The position numbers and the translations under genes were made by a program. From assembly GCF_020551945.1 (NCBI RefSeq), contig NZ_JAJBZH010000008.1, forward strand, positions 1-64,000: a stretch of DNA of 64,000 nucleotides. Direction: 5' to 3'. Within the stretch, counting starts at the first letter, position 1; each line of letters starts with the position of its first letter. Origin of the DNA: Cellulosimicrobium marinum. Its GTDB lineage: Bacteria; Actinomycetota; Actinomycetes; Actinomycetales; Cellulomonadaceae. Positions 49,085-58,764 of the stretch are shown one piece after another. The notes beneath the pieces are model-generated. The model ran no database searches and was not told the origin of the DNA. It saw nothing but the letters and a program-made list of their open reading frames with translations.

Positions 49085-50391
49085 GCGACCCCCTCGGCGG
49101 CGGTGCGGTGCCCGGGTGCGGGCGTGGCGGCGGGGCGTGGCGCGCGCGTGGTGTGGCGCGGACGGGCGGGGGCGGACGCGAGCCCCGCGGCCCGGGCACG
49201 GTCCACCGCGGCGGGCAGCGCGTCGAGGAGCTGCGCGACGTCGTCGGGCGTGGAGGTCTCCCCGAGCGTGAAGCGCAGGGCGCCGCGGGCGTCGGTCTCG
49301 TCGACGCCCATGGCGAGCAGCACGTGCGACGGCTGCGGCACGCCCGCCTGGCACGCGGACCCGGTCGAGGCCTGGACCCCGGCGGAGTCCAGGAGGTAGA
49401 GCAGCGAGTCGCCTTCCGCGCCGGGGACGGTGAAGTGGGCGTTGCCGGGCAGCCGTTCCGCCGCGCCGTCGGCGGGGTCGGGGCCGCTGAGCACGGCGTC
49501 GGGGACGGTGCGGCGCACCCCTGCGACGAGGGCGTCCCGCAGTGACGCGAGGTGCGCGGCGCGCTCGTCCCGACGCGCCACCGCGTCGGCCACGGCCACG
49601 CCGAACGCACGGATCGCCGGGGTGTCGAGCGTGCCCGAGCGCACGCCGCGCTCCTGCCCGCCGCCGTGCAGGACGGGGGTCAGGGGGGCGTCCCGGCGGG
49701 CGACGAGCGCGCCGACGCCGAGGGGTCCGCCGAGCTTGTGGCCCGAGACCGTCATCGCGTCGAGCCCGCTCGCGGCGAAGTCGACCGGGACCTGTCCGAC
49801 CGCCTGGACGGCGTCCGAGTGCACGGGCACGCCGTGGGGACGGGCGAGCTGGACGACCTCGTGCACGGGCTGCAGCGTGCCCACCTCGTTGTTGGCCCAC
49901 ATGACGGAGATCAGGGCGATCTCCGGCGCGTGCTCGTCGAGCTCGGCCCGCAGCGCGTCGAGGTCGACGCGGCCCTGCGCGTCGACCGGCAGGAGGACGA
50001 TCTCGGCGCCGGCGTGCTCGGCCATCCAGAACGCCGGGTCGAGGACGGCGTGGTGCTCGACCGCGGAGACGACGATGCGCCGTCGTCGCGGGTCCGTGGT
50101 GCGGCGCCCCCAGAACAGGCCCTTGACCGCGAGGTTGTCGGCCTCGGTGCCGCCCGCCGTGAGCACGACCTCGCTCGGCCGCGCCCCGAGCGCCGCCGCG
50201 ACGGCCTCGCGCGCCTCCTCGACCGTGCGTCGGGCGCTGCGCCCCGCGGCGTGCAGCGAGGACGGGTTCCCGGTGCGCGACAGCTCGTCGACGAACGCCT
50301 CGCGCGCCGGCGGCGACAGGGGTGTCGTCGCGGCGTGGTCGAGGTACGCGACGCGGGGCGCGCGCGGTCCGGGAAGGGAGGTCACGGTCAT
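49081..50391 (-). CDS. Cysteine desulfurase (NifS/IscS family)
   Basis: The 436-residue PLP enzyme begins [14 protein letters not shown]. The PLP Lys is in [10 protein letters not shown] and the active Cys in STGSACQAG. It removes sulfur from cysteine and hands it on, here most likely to MnmA, whose gene overlaps by 4 bp. A Pro/Arg-rich C-terminal tail of about 40 residues is non-conserved. ATG 50391 is listed; a TAGACT -10 box lies so close (2 nt from the ATG, 8 nt from GTG 50385) that a leaderless start at GTG 50385 is possible. Confidence 0.93.
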   Translation of the reverse strand: MTVTSLPGPRAPRVAYLDHAATTPLSPPAREAFVDELSRTGNPSSLHAAGRSARRTVEEAREAVAAALGARPSEVVLTAGGTEADNLAVKGLFWGRRTTDPRRRRIVVSAVEHHAVLDPAFWMAEHAGAEIVLLPVDAQGRVDLDALRAELDEHAPEIALISVMWANNEVGTLQPVHEVVQLARPHGVPVHSDAVQAVGQVPVDFAASGLDAMTVSGHKLGGPLGVGALVARRDAPLTPVLHGGGQERGVRSGTLDTPAIRAFGVAVADAVARRDERAAHLASLRDALVAGVRRTVPDAVLSGPDPADGAAERLPGNAHFTVPGAEGDSLLYLLDSAGVQASTGSACQAGVPQPSHVLLAMGVDETDARGALRFTLGETSTPDDVAQLLDALPAAVDRARAAGLASAPARPRHTTRAPRPAATPAPGHRTAAEGVA

Positions 50392-50440
50392 CCAGTCTAC
50401 GAACCGCGACGGCTGCCCGTACCAGGGTGCGGTCAGGCGC

Positions 50441-50468
50441 TGGACAATCCCCCACGAGGCGCTAGGTT
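50441..50468 (+). promoter_or_regulatory. Promoter TGGACA-16-TAGGTT for the APH-like gene
   Basis: -35 TGGACA at 50441-50446 and -10 TAGGTT at 50463-50468, giving a leader of about 145 nt before ATG 50621. Confidence 0.45.
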
Positions 50469-50620
50469 GGCAGGGGTCTGCGCCCGGCGGCCGAGCCGGG
50501 GCCGTCGGACCTCGAACCGGGGACGCACGCGACACGTGACGTCATGGCGCCCCCGCCCGACCTCGCGCCGCGTCGTGCCGCGGGTCGCAGCAGCCGGACG
50601 ACAGGGGAAGTGGCACACCG

Positions 50621-51691
50621 ATGCCCGACGACGTCGCACCCACCGCGGACACGCACGTCCCGGTCGCCTACGGCGGCGGACGCCTGCGCTGGGAGGACCT
50701 GCCCGTCGAGCTGCGGCGCGAGGTCGAGGCGGTGGCCGGCGCACGGGTCGTCGAGTCGACGTCGGTGGCCTCCGGCTTCAGCCCGGGGCTCGCGTCGGTC
50801 GTCGAGCTCGACGACGGTCAGCGCCTGTTCGTCAAGGCTGCGCGCAGCGCCGACGCCCCGTTCGCCGCGGACCTGCACCGTGCGGAGGCGCGGATCGCCA
50901 CGCGGCTCCCCCGCGAGATCCCCGCGCCGCGGTTCGCCTGGGGGCACGGCGACGGCGACTGGATCGTCCTCGCCTTCGAGGTGGTGGACGGCCACGTGCC
51001 CGCCACCCCCTGGGACCCGGACGAGCTCGACCGCGTCCTCGCGCTGCTCTCCGTGCTCGCCGCCGCGCCGGGCGCACGCCGCCTCCGGCTCCCGCCCACG
51101 GGACCCGACTTCGCGAACATGTCGACGGGGTGGCGCTCGCTCGTCGACGACCCCGACCCGGGCCTGGCCGACCTCGTGCCGTGGGCGGCGCGCCACCTGC
51201 CCGAGCTCGCCGAGGCCGAGCGCAGCACGCTCGTCGCGTGCGAGGGCGAGGCGTTCGTGCACGGCGACCTGCGGGCCGACAACGTGCTCCTCACCCCCGA
51301 CCGCGCCTACCTCGTGGACTGGCCCTACGCGTCCCGCGGCGCCCCGTGGCTCGACCTCGCCATGTTCCTGCCGAGCGTGGTCATGCAGGGCGTCACCGGG
51401 GTCGTCGAGCCCGTCACCCCGTCCGCCGACGACGCGCGGCGTGCCCACGGCGGGGCGTGGGCCGCCGCGACGTTCGCCGCCCACCCGCTCGGGCGCGACG
51501 TGCACCCGGCCGACCTGCGCGCCGTCGTCGCGGGCGTGGCCGGGTACTTCCTGCACTCCGCCCGGCAGCCGGCACCGCCCGACATCCCGAACCTGCGCGC
51601 GTTCCAGCGCGCGCAGGGTGTCGCCGCGGTCGCGTGGCTCGAGCAGATCGGGCTGTGCCCCCTGCGGACGACGGCGGCGCCGGCCCCCTGA
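50621..51691 (+). CDS. Aminoglycoside phosphotransferase (APH) family protein
   Basis: The 356-residue kinase-fold protein has the catalytic loop VHGDLRADNVLL and the metal-binding YLVDWPYAS, both typical of APH/choline-kinase-like enzymes. It phosphorylates a small molecule with ATP. Most genomic members of this type are not antibiotic-resistance genes, and the substrate here is unknown. ATG 50621 has an AGGGGAAG site 9 nt upstream. It is monocistronic and converges on the phoX gene. Confidence 0.82.
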   Translation: MPDDVAPTADTHVPVAYGGGRLRWEDLPVELRREVEAVAGARVVESTSVASGFSPGLASVVELDDGQRLFVKAARSADAPFAADLHRAEARIATRLPREIPAPRFAWGHGDGDWIVLAFEVVDGHVPATPWDPDELDRVLALLSVLAAAPGARRLRLPPTGPDFANMSTGWRSLVDDPDPGLADLVPWAARHLPELAEAERSTLVACEGEAFVHGDLRADNVLLTPDRAYLVDWPYASRGAPWLDLAMFLPSVVMQGVTGVVEPVTPSADDARRAHGGAWAAATFAAHPLGRDVHPADLRAVVAGVAGYFLHSARQPAPPDIPNLRAFQRAQGVAAVAWLEQIGLCPLRTTAAPAP

Positions 51692-51736
51692 GGTGACCGG
51701 CGCCGCCGGCGGGTGTCACGTCACTCGCGGGCCACG

Positions 51737-53866
51737 TCAGTCGCGCCAGACCTGCACGACCGACGGGCGCGGACCCGCGAACGCCCCACCCGGCACGGGG
51801 GCACCGGGGGTGACGTAGTCGGGGAAGTACGACTGCGGGCTCGCGAAGGACCCGTCCTCCCCCGGGTGCTGCACCGCGACGTAGACCATGCGGTCCTCGG
51901 AGTCCACGACCGGCCCGCACGTCTCCGCACCGGCCGGGACGGACAGGAACTGCTGGACGCGGCCGCGCTCACGACCGGTCAGCGGCACCTTGAACAGGCC
52001 GTCGCACTTCTGGATGGTGCTGGGCTGCCCGTCCGTGGAGATCCACAGGTTCCCCTCGGCGTCGAACGCGAGGTTGTCGGGGCACGACACGGGCGAGACC
52101 TTGTCCTTCGGGTACCCGGCGAAGTAGGTCGAGCCGTTGGTGGACGGGTCGCCCGCCACGAGGAGGAGGTTCCAGCGGAAGGTGCGGGCGGCGGCGTCGT
52201 CCCGGTCCTCGACGATCTCCACGACGTGGCCGTCGCGGTTGGTGTTGCGGGGGTTCGGCTCCGTCGCGGCCTCGGTCCCGGACGGCCCCCGCGACGTGTT
52301 GTTCGTGCAGGCCACGTAGACGCGTCCCGTCACCGGGTTCGGCTCGACGTCCTCGGGGCGGTCCATCTTCGTCGCGCCGACCTTGTCCGCGGCGACGCGC
52401 GTGTACACGAGCACCTCCTCGACGGACATCCCCGGGACCTTGCTGCGCCCGTCCACGACCAGCGGCAGCCACTCGCCGCGGCCGTCGAACGCGCCGTCGG
52501 ACGGCAGCGCGCCCGAACCGTCGATCTCGTGCGCCGGCGAGTCGCCCGTGAACCGCGCGACGTAGAGCGAGCCCTCGCCGAGCAGCGTCTTGTTGTGCCG
52601 GCGCGCCCAGCTGCTGTTGCCGGGTCGCATCGTCTGCGAGGACACGAACTTGTACACGTAGTCGAAGCGCTCGTCGTCCCCCATGTAGGCGACGGCGTGC
52701 CCGCGCCGCGAGAGGATGACGTTCGCGCCCTCGTGCTTGAACCGGCCGAGGGCCGTGTGCTTCACCGGCGCCTCACCCGGCGAGTACGGGTCGATCTCGA
52801 CGACCCAGCCGAACCGGTTCGGCTCGTTCTCGTACCCGGGGTTGCGGGCGTCGAACCGCGGGTCGTCGAGCTCCCAGCCGTAGCCCGTCGCGGCGTCGCG
52901 CAGGCCGTAGCGCGCGTCGTGGCCCGTGCCCGCGGCACGGAAGTAGCCGTGGAAGTTCTCCTCGCCGGACAGCACCGTGCCCCACGGGGTCGTGCCGCCC
53001 GCGCAGTTGTTCAGCGTGCCGAGCACGCGCCGCCCGGACGGGTCCGCGACCGTCCGCAGCAGGTCCGACCCCGCGGCCGGGCCGTCGACACGGAACTCGG
53101 TGCCGATGTGCACGCGCCGGTTGGACCGGCTGTCCGGCACGTACTCCCACGGCTGGCCGGACCGACGACGGCGCACCTCGACGACCGACATCCCGTGCGC
53201 GGCCCGCTCGATCGCCCGGCGGGTCGGCGCGTCGTACGACGCGTCGAACATGATCCCCGGGTTCGTGTACTCGTGGTTCGTCACGAGCAGGCCGCGGGTG
53301 CCCCGGCCGTCGTCCTTGCGCCGACCCCACCACCACAGCCCGCGGTCGAGCTCGTACGGGAGGATGTCGAGGTAGTCGTTGTTGTAACCGAACTGCAGGA
53401 GCTGCTGCTCCGGCGACTGGTTCGCCGGGTCGAACGCGCGACCGCCGCGCAGGATCGGGTCGCCCCAGCGGATGATCGGGCGCCACGCGTAGCCCTCGGG
53501 GACGACGAACGCGTCCGTCGCCGCGGCTTGCGGGGCGATCGGGCCGAACGACAGGCCCTTGCCCTGGGCGCCCCAGCCGCCCCACCCGCCGTGCGCGGGG
53601 GCGGCGGCCTCGGCGGCGGGCGCGGTCGCGGTCTGCGCGCCCACCACGACGACGGCCGCGCCGACGGCGAGGCCGCCGAGCATGGCGCGGCGCGACAGCG
53701 CCCGGCCCGCGACGTCGCGGAAGTACTCGTTCTCGCTCGTGTTGGGCGCCGCGTGCGAGCAGGCGTCGGCGCACTTCAGGCGGCAGGTCACCGGGCTGCG
53801 CTTGCCCCGTGCGTACTGCGCGACGGGGAGCAGCGGGCGCTGCTCGGGGGCGGGAGTGATCGTCAT
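51737..53866 (-). CDS. PhoX family phosphatase, Tat-exported
   Basis: The 709-residue protein has a 58-residue Cys-containing leader before a Tat signal (LSRRAMLGGLAVG, Arg59-Arg60) and a PhoX propeller with LLVTNHEYTNPG, CAGGTTPWGTVLSGEENF and AEGNLWISTDG. PhoX enzymes are calcium/iron phosphatases that release phosphate from organic esters outside the cell. ATG 53866 is preferred over GTG 53878 because GGAGA lies 6 nt before it. Five 11-bp direct repeats upstream suggest PhoP control. Confidence 0.9.
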   Translation of the reverse strand: MTITPAPEQRPLLPVAQYARGKRSPVTCRLKCADACSHAAPNTSENEYFRDVAGRALSRRAMLGGLAVGAAVVVVGAQTATAPAAEAAAPAHGGWGGWGAQGKGLSFGPIAPQAAATDAFVVPEGYAWRPIIRWGDPILRGGRAFDPANQSPEQQLLQFGYNNDYLDILPYELDRGLWWWGRRKDDGRGTRGLLVTNHEYTNPGIMFDASYDAPTRRAIERAAHGMSVVEVRRRRSGQPWEYVPDSRSNRRVHIGTEFRVDGPAAGSDLLRTVADPSGRRVLGTLNNCAGGTTPWGTVLSGEENFHGYFRAAGTGHDARYGLRDAATGYGWELDDPRFDARNPGYENEPNRFGWVVEIDPYSPGEAPVKHTALGRFKHEGANVILSRRGHAVAYMGDDERFDYVYKFVSSQTMRPGNSSWARRHNKTLLGEGSLYVARFTGDSPAHEIDGSGALPSDGAFDGRGEWLPLVVDGRSKVPGMSVEEVLVYTRVAADKVGATKMDRPEDVEPNPVTGRVYVACTNNTSRGPSGTEAATEPNPRNTNRDGHVVEIVEDRDDAAARTFRWNLLLVAGDPSTNGSTYFAGYPKDKVSPVSCPDNLAFDAEGNLWISTDGQPSTIQKCDGLFKVPLTGRERGRVQQFLSVPAGAETCGPVVDSEDRMVYVAVQHPGEDGSFASPQSYFPDYVTPGAPVPGGAFAGPRPSVVQVWRD

Positions 53867-53914
53867 CGGGTTCTCCACGGTCGGGGGGCCTCCTCGCGCC
53901 GAGGAGTCGGCCCG

Positions 53915-53920
53915 ACGCTA
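53915..53920 (-). promoter_or_regulatory. -10 box TAGCGT of the phoX gene
   Basis: On the minus strand TAGCGT at 53920-53915 lies about 50 bp before the start codon, with no consensus -35. That is typical of an activator-dependent promoter. Confidence 0.4.
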
Positions 53921-53950
53921 GGAACGGTCCGTGACGACCACGGTGCCCGC

Positions 53951-53999
53951 GGGTGGCGACCGGGTGAAATCTGGGTGCCGTCCGGGTGCGGCCCGGGTC
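53951..53999 (-). promoter_or_regulatory. PHO-box-like array, five units of 11 bp
   Basis: GGGTG (CACCC on the minus strand) occurs at 53951, 53962, 53973 and 53984, and GGGTC at 53995, with exact 11-bp spacing. Actinobacterial PhoP sites are 11-bp direct repeats of TTCACC type; unit three reads TTCACCC on the minus strand. The array lies about 45-90 bp upstream of the predicted phoX transcription start. Confidence 0.65.
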
Positions 54000-55032
54000 A
54001 GCCCTGTGCGGCGCGGTGCTCCCGGATGACCTCGGCCGCCTGCGGCAGCACGTCCGCGAGGTCGCCCACGACCGCGAAGTCCGAGATCTCGAACAGGGGG
54101 CACTCCGGGTCGTTGTTCACCGCGACGATCACCTGCGCCGCCTGCATGCCGCCGCGGTGGTGCGGTGCGCCCGACACGCCCGCCCCGATGTAGAGGCGGG
54201 GCGCGACGGTCACACCCGTCTGGCCGACGAACTGGTCGTGCCACCCCTCGTACACGGCGTCGCGCGTCGCGCCGACGGCGGCGCCGAGCGCGTCCGCGAG
54301 CTCGACCACGGGGGCGAAGTCGCCGTTCGTGCCGCGACCGCCCGTGACGACGACGGCCGCCTCGCCGAGCGCGGGGCGGCCCGCGCCCGACGTGGGGTGC
54401 ACGGTCCGCTCGACGACGCGCGCCGCGGTGGCCGCGGCCGTGAGCGGGACGGCGAACCCGACGACGTCGGTGGCGACCGCCTCGGCGGAGGGCTCCGGCA
54501 CCACGGAGTTCGCGCGCACGGTGAGCACGGCGAGCTCCGTCGCGACGACGCTGCGCACGTCCCACGCGCCCGCGAAGACGCGCTTGTCCGCGACGACGCG
54601 CCCGGCGTCGTCGCCCTCGCCCGCCACGGACAGCGCGGAGGCGTCGACCACGAGGCCCGCGCCCGTGAGGAACGCGAGGCGTGCCGCGGCCTCCTTGTTC
54701 GGGAAGGACGACGTGAGGAGCACGGCGTCGGCGTCGCTCGCGCGCACCGCGGCCGCGAGCGCCTCGGCGACGACCGGCGTGAGGTGCGTGGCGTCGCCGC
54801 CGAGCCCGTGCCCGTCGGCGGAGAGCTCGGCCTGGCGGACGGTCTCGACGCCGTACGACCCGAGCTGGGCGAGGACCTCGACGCTGGGCGACTCGAGCGC
54901 GACGGCCTCGACGCGCCCGACGCCGCGGGCGAGCGTGAGCAGCTCGAGGACGGGCGAGCGCAGCTCGCTGCCGGGGGTGTCGAGCAGGACGAGGACGGTG
55001 CGGTTCCCGGCGGGGGTGTGGGTCTCGGTCAT
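53998..55032 (-). CDS. etfA: Electron transfer flavoprotein alpha subunit
   Basis: This is a 344-residue FAD-binding ETF alpha subunit. The C-terminal domain carries VVTGGRGTNGDF, GQTGVTVAPRLYIGAGVSGAPHH and VAVNNDPECPLFEISDFAVVGD, the family's FAD site. It passes electrons from acyl-CoA and other flavin dehydrogenases to the quinone pool via ETF-quinone oxidoreductase, which is not in this window. ATG 55032 follows GAGAGGA. It starts 11 bp after etfB. Confidence 0.95.
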   Translation of the reverse strand: MTETHTPAGNRTVLVLLDTPGSELRSPVLELLTLARGVGRVEAVALESPSVEVLAQLGSYGVETVRQAELSADGHGLGGDATHLTPVVAEALAAAVRASDADAVLLTSSFPNKEAAARLAFLTGAGLVVDASALSVAGEGDDAGRVVADKRVFAGAWDVRSVVATELAVLTVRANSVVPEPSAEAVATDVVGFAVPLTAAATAARVVERTVHPTSGAGRPALGEAAVVVTGGRGTNGDFAPVVELADALGAAVGATRDAVYEGWHDQFVGQTGVTVAPRLYIGAGVSGAPHHRGGMQAAQVIVAVNNDPECPLFEISDFAVVGDLADVLPQAAEVIREHRAAQG

Positions 55033-55043
55033 GGTGCGTCCTC

Positions 55044-55859
55044 TCAGACCAGCTCGTTGCGGATGAGGTACTCGGCGAGCGCGCGGCCGCCCTCCCCCTT
55101 GTCGACGACGATCTCGGCCTCCGGCCGGGGCGGTCGCGGCGACGCGTCGAGCACGCGGGTGCGCGCGCCGGCGTCGCCGACCTCCGCCGGGTCGACGCCG
55201 AGGTCGGCGAGGCTCCACGCCTCCACCTGCTTCGTGCGGGCCGCCATGATGAGCTGGAAGTTGGGGAAGCGCGGGTCGTTCGCGTGGTCCGTCACGCTCA
55301 CGACGGCGGGCAGCGGCGCCTCGAGCACCTCGTCCACCCCGTCGAGCTCGCGCGTGACGCGTGCGGTGCGCGCCCCCGCGTCGCCGCCGAGGTCGAGCTT
55401 CCCGGCGAGCGTGAGCTGCGGCAGGCCCAGCTCGGCGGACAGCAGCGCCGGGACGACGGACCCGAGGCCGTCGAGCGCGGCCATCCCCGTGACGACGAGG
55501 TCGACGGGCGCCTCGTCGGCGAGACGCCGCACGGCCGCCGCGAGGACGCGCGCCGTGCCGAAGTAGTCGGAGCCGGCGACCGCGTCGTCGCTCACGCGCA
55601 CGCCCCGGTCCACGCCGAGCTGGAACGCCTTCTTCACGGCCGCGTCGGCGTCGGGGCCGGCGACGGTGACGACGACGACCTCGCTCGACGCGCGCTCGCC
55701 CTCCGGCAGCGACTCCACGACGCGCAGGGCGGCCTCCAGCGCGTTCTCGTCGAGCTCGTTGAGCGTCCCCTCGTCCGCGCGGCGGACGACGCGCCCGCCG
55801 TCGAACCCGCGTTCGGCGTGGATGTCCGGGACGTACTTCACGGCGACGACGATCCGCAT
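55044..55859 (-). CDS. etfB: Electron transfer flavoprotein beta subunit
   Basis: The 271-residue ETF beta subunit begins MRIVVAVKYVPD and has the AMP-site and signature regions NELDENALEAALR and LVVTGMAALDGLGSVVPALLSAELGLPQLT. It forms the heterodimer with EtfA. The minus-strand -10 TACGCT at 55925-55920 is a likely promoter about 60 bp upstream. It is divergent from glgX. Confidence 0.95.
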   Translation of the reverse strand: MRIVVAVKYVPDIHAERGFDGGRVVRRADEGTLNELDENALEAALRVVESLPEGERASSEVVVVTVAGPDADAAVKKAFQLGVDRGVRVSDDAVAGSDYFGTARVLAAAVRRLADEAPVDLVVTGMAALDGLGSVVPALLSAELGLPQLTLAGKLDLGGDAGARTARVTRELDGVDEVLEAPLPAVVSVTDHANDPRFPNFQLIMAARTKQVEAWSLADLGVDPAEVGDAGARTRVLDASPRPPRPEAEIVVDKGEGGRALAEYLIRNELV

Positions 55860-55971
55860 CGGGTGCTCACTCCCTGAGGTGCTGGGCGGCGGGCGGGCAG
55901 GCGCCCGCCCCGCAACGGAAGCGTACCGGCGGGCACGGACGGGGGTCGGTGACACCCGCCACAATGGACGG

Positions 55972-58323
55972 GTGCGCACGACACCCCTGCCCCGGACGAC
56001 CGGCGCCCCCGCCCCGTCCCCCCACGTCGACCGGCACGCCCCGCTCCCGCCCCTGGGGGTGCACGTCGCGGGCGACGGCGTCGACGTCGCCGTCGTCGCC
56101 TCGCACGCGACCGCGGTCGAGCTGTGCCTCGTCGACGCCGACGGGACCGGTGCCGACGGCGCGCCCCGGTGGCGCGAGCGGCGCGTCGCGCTCGACGGGC
56201 CGGCGTTCGGCGTGTGGCGCGCGCACGTGCCGGGCGTGCGACCCGGGCAGCGCTACGGCTTCCGCGCGCACGGACCGTGGGACCCCGCCGCGGGACTGCG
56301 GTACAACCCGGCGAAGCTTCTCGTCGACCCGTACGCGCGCGGCCTCGTCGGCGACCTCGTCGACGGGCCGCAGATCCGCGGGCACGCGGGCGACGACCCG
56401 GACGGCCCCGCCGACGAGCGGGACTCGCTGCCGTTCGTCCCGCACTCCGTGGTCGTCGCCGAGCCGGGCGGCACGCTCGCCCCGCGCCCGCGCGTCCCCT
56501 GGCGCGACACCGTCGTCTACGAGGCGCACGTGCGCGGCCTCACCCAGCGGCTCGACGCGCTCCCCGAGCACCTGCGCGGCACGTACGCCGGGCTCGCGCA
56601 CCCCGTGACGATCGACCACCTGCGCAGCCTCGGCGTCACCACCCTGGAGCTGCTGCCGATCCACGCCAACTCCGCCGAGCCGCACCTCCTCGCGAGCGGC
56701 CGCACGAACTACTGGGGCTACTCCACGCTCGGCTTCTTCGCCCCGCACGCCGCGTACGCCACCGCCGCCGCGCAGGAGGCCGGACCCGCCGCGGTGCTCG
56801 ACGAGGTCCGCGGCATGGTCCACCTGCTGCACGAGGCCGGCATCGAGGTGCTGCTCGACGTCGTGCACAACCACACCTGCGAGGGCGGCGCCGACGGCTA
56901 CCACCTGTCCTGGCGCGGCCTCGACAACGCCGTCCACTACCTGCACGACGGCGCGACCCCCGCCCGCCTCGCCGACGTCACCGGGACGGGCAACTCGCTC
57001 GACTTCCGGCGTCCCGCCGTCGTGCGGGCCGCGCTCGACTCGCTGCGGTACTGGGCCGAGGTCGTCGGCGTCGACGGGTTCCGGTTCGACCTCGCCGTCA
57101 CCCTCGGCCGGGGCGAGAGCGGGTTCGACGCCGACCACCCGTTCCTCGTCGCGCTCCAGACCGACCCCGTCCTCAGCGGCCTCAAGCTGGTCGCCGAGCC
57201 GTGGGACGTCGGTCCGGGGGGCTGGCGCACCGGCCAGTTCCCGCCCCCGTTCGCCGAGTGGAACGACCGGTTCCGCGACGCCGCACGCCAGTTCTGGCTC
57301 GCCGACGCGCGCGAGGCGTCCCATGGACGCCCCGGCCACGGCGTGCGCGACCTCGCGACCCGGCTCGCCGGGTCCGCCGACCTCTTCGGGCACAGCGACC
57401 CGCCGCTCCTGCGCGGACCCGTCGCGTCCGTGAGCTACGTGACCGCCCACGACGGCTTCACCCTCGCCGACCTCGTCGCCTACGACCACAAGCACAACCT
57501 CCCGAACGGCGAGGGGAACCGGGACGGCACGGACGACAACCGGTCCTGGAACCACGGCCTCGAAGGTCCCGTCGCGGCGCCCGACGCCGTACGCGGCCCC
57601 ACCGACCCGCGACGAGCCGCCGGGACGGGCACCGTCCCCGAGGACGGCCCCGGTGCCGGCGCCCTGGGGCCCGGTGTCGAGATCGCCCCCCTGCGCCGCC
57701 GGTCGATCCGCAACCTCCTCGCGACCCTCCTCCTCTCGGCCGGGACGCCCATGCTCACCGCCGGCGACGAGATGGGCCGCACCCAGCGCGGCAACAACAA
57801 CGCGTACGTGCAGGACGACGAGACGTCGTGGGTGTCGTGGGACCTGTCCCCCTGGCGCAAGGACCTCCTCGCGACCGCGCAGCACCTCCTCGCGCTGCGC
57901 CGCGCGCACCCCGCCCTGCGGCCCGACACGTTCTACACCGGCCGCCCCCGGCCCGGCACCGACGCGCACGACGCGCCCGGCGTCCCGGACCTCGTGTGGT
58001 TCGACGCCGACGGCGAGCTCCTCGACCACGCGGCGTGGCACGACCCCGCCGTGCGCACCCTCCAGATGCTGCGCACCGCTCCCGCAGCGGGCGACGCGGA
58101 CGTCCTCGTCGTGCTCGCCGGGGCGCTCGACCCCGTCGACGTCGTGCTCCCCGGCGTGCGCGGCGCGGCGGGCGGCGCGCCCGAACGCTGGGACCTCGCC
58201 TGGGACTCCGACTGGGAGCACCCCGACGACCGCGCCGACGGCGACCCGTCCGCCCGGGCGGGCGACGTCGTCGGGCTCGAGGCCCTGAGCCTGCGCGTGT
58301 ACGTCTCCGCCCCGCCGAGGTAG
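55972..58323 (+). CDS. glgX: Glycogen debranching enzyme GlgX (GH13)
   Basis: The 783-residue protein has an N-terminal CBM48 domain (FGVWRAHVPGVRPGQRYGFRAHGPW), then a GH13 barrel with nucleophile Asp in VDGFRFDLAV, acid Glu in LVAEPWDVG and transition-state Asp in TAHDGFTLADLV. It hydrolyses alpha-1,6 branches of glycogen left by the phosphorylase; a phosphorylase gene lies at the right end of the window. GTG 55972 follows a CACAAT box by 6 nt (probable leaderless mRNA). The stop TAG at 58321 belongs to the first unit of a tandem repeat. Confidence 0.93.
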   Translation: MRTTPLPRTTGAPAPSPHVDRHAPLPPLGVHVAGDGVDVAVVASHATAVELCLVDADGTGADGAPRWRERRVALDGPAFGVWRAHVPGVRPGQRYGFRAHGPWDPAAGLRYNPAKLLVDPYARGLVGDLVDGPQIRGHAGDDPDGPADERDSLPFVPHSVVVAEPGGTLAPRPRVPWRDTVVYEAHVRGLTQRLDALPEHLRGTYAGLAHPVTIDHLRSLGVTTLELLPIHANSAEPHLLASGRTNYWGYSTLGFFAPHAAYATAAAQEAGPAAVLDEVRGMVHLLHEAGIEVLLDVVHNHTCEGGADGYHLSWRGLDNAVHYLHDGATPARLADVTGTGNSLDFRRPAVVRAALDSLRYWAEVVGVDGFRFDLAVTLGRGESGFDADHPFLVALQTDPVLSGLKLVAEPWDVGPGGWRTGQFPPPFAEWNDRFRDAARQFWLADAREASHGRPGHGVRDLATRLAGSADLFGHSDPPLLRGPVASVSYVTAHDGFTLADLVAYDHKHNLPNGEGNRDGTDDNRSWNHGLEGPVAAPDAVRGPTDPRRAAGTGTVPEDGPGAGALGPGVEIAPLRRRSIRNLLATLLLSAGTPMLTAGDEMGRTQRGNNNAYVQDDETSWVSWDLSPWRKDLLATAQHLLALRRAHPALRPDTFYTGRPRPGTDAHDAPGVPDLVWFDADGELLDHAAWHDPAVRTLQMLRTAPAAGDADVLVVLAGALDPVDVVLPGVRGAAGGAPERWDLAWDSDWEHPDDRADGDPSARAGDVVGLEALSLRVYVSAPPR

Positions 58324-58421
58324 TACCAGGGTCTCGCGAGGTAGTACCGGGGTACCGCGAGGTAGTACCGGGGTACCGCGAGGTAGTACCGGGGTTGCGC
58401 GAGGTAGTGCCGGGGTTCCGG
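58317..58421 (+). repeat. Tandem 21-bp repeat, five units
   Basis: Units start at 58317, 58338, 58359, 58380 and 58401. Each begins GAGGTAGTACCGGGGT with small changes, and units two and three are identical. GGTA-N-TACC is an odd palindrome inside each unit. The first unit includes the last codon and the stop of glgX. Confidence 0.9.
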
Positions 58422-58512
58422 CGGTGTGGTCGGGCGGCGTCGGGGCTCGGGCTACCTTCCGCGCCCTCGTCCCTCGGGCGCTCCCGCCAGACCCACCACG
58501 CCCTTCGCCTCC

Positions 58513-58698
58513 GACGCCGCCCCACCACCTCCTCGGCCGTCTCACCCCGGTCCTCGGTCGGCCCGACGGCAACGGCACCGCCTCCGCTCCCACCGCACCC
58601 TGGTGCGCACCCCGTGCCAGACGCCGCCCCACCACCTTCTCGGCCGTCTCACCCCGGGGCTCGGGCTGCCCGACGGCGACCGCACCGCCTTCGCTCCC
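58513..58698. repeat. 79-bp direct repeat, two copies
   Basis: Copies at 58513-58591 and 58620-58698 are highly similar. Both begin GACGCCGCCCCACCACC and end CGCTCCC. A related fragment is near 42475-42505. Confidence 0.8.
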
Positions 58699-58752
58699 GT
58701 CCCACCTCGCTCCCGGTCCGCCCGGGGCATTCCCGGGGAGCGGCCGGTGCTC

Positions 58753-58758
58753 TAGGGT
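58753..58758 (+). promoter_or_regulatory. -10 box TAGGGT of a probable leaderless mRNA
   Basis: TAGGGT ends 6 nt before ATG 58765; no ribosome-binding site is present. Confidence 0.5.
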
Positions 58759-58764
58759 TCCGGC

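Larger units (their letters stand above)
58324..58764. other. 441-bp gene-free region
   Basis: The region contains the 21-bp array, then a GC-rich stretch with a 79-bp direct duplication (58513-58591 and 58620-58698) and a -10 box before the next gene. I see no credible coding sequence. Confidence 0.6.

Noticed and set aside
50621-51691. Aminoglycoside resistance gene
   Set aside because: Only general APH-fold motifs are present, and there is no resistance-gene context or mobile element.
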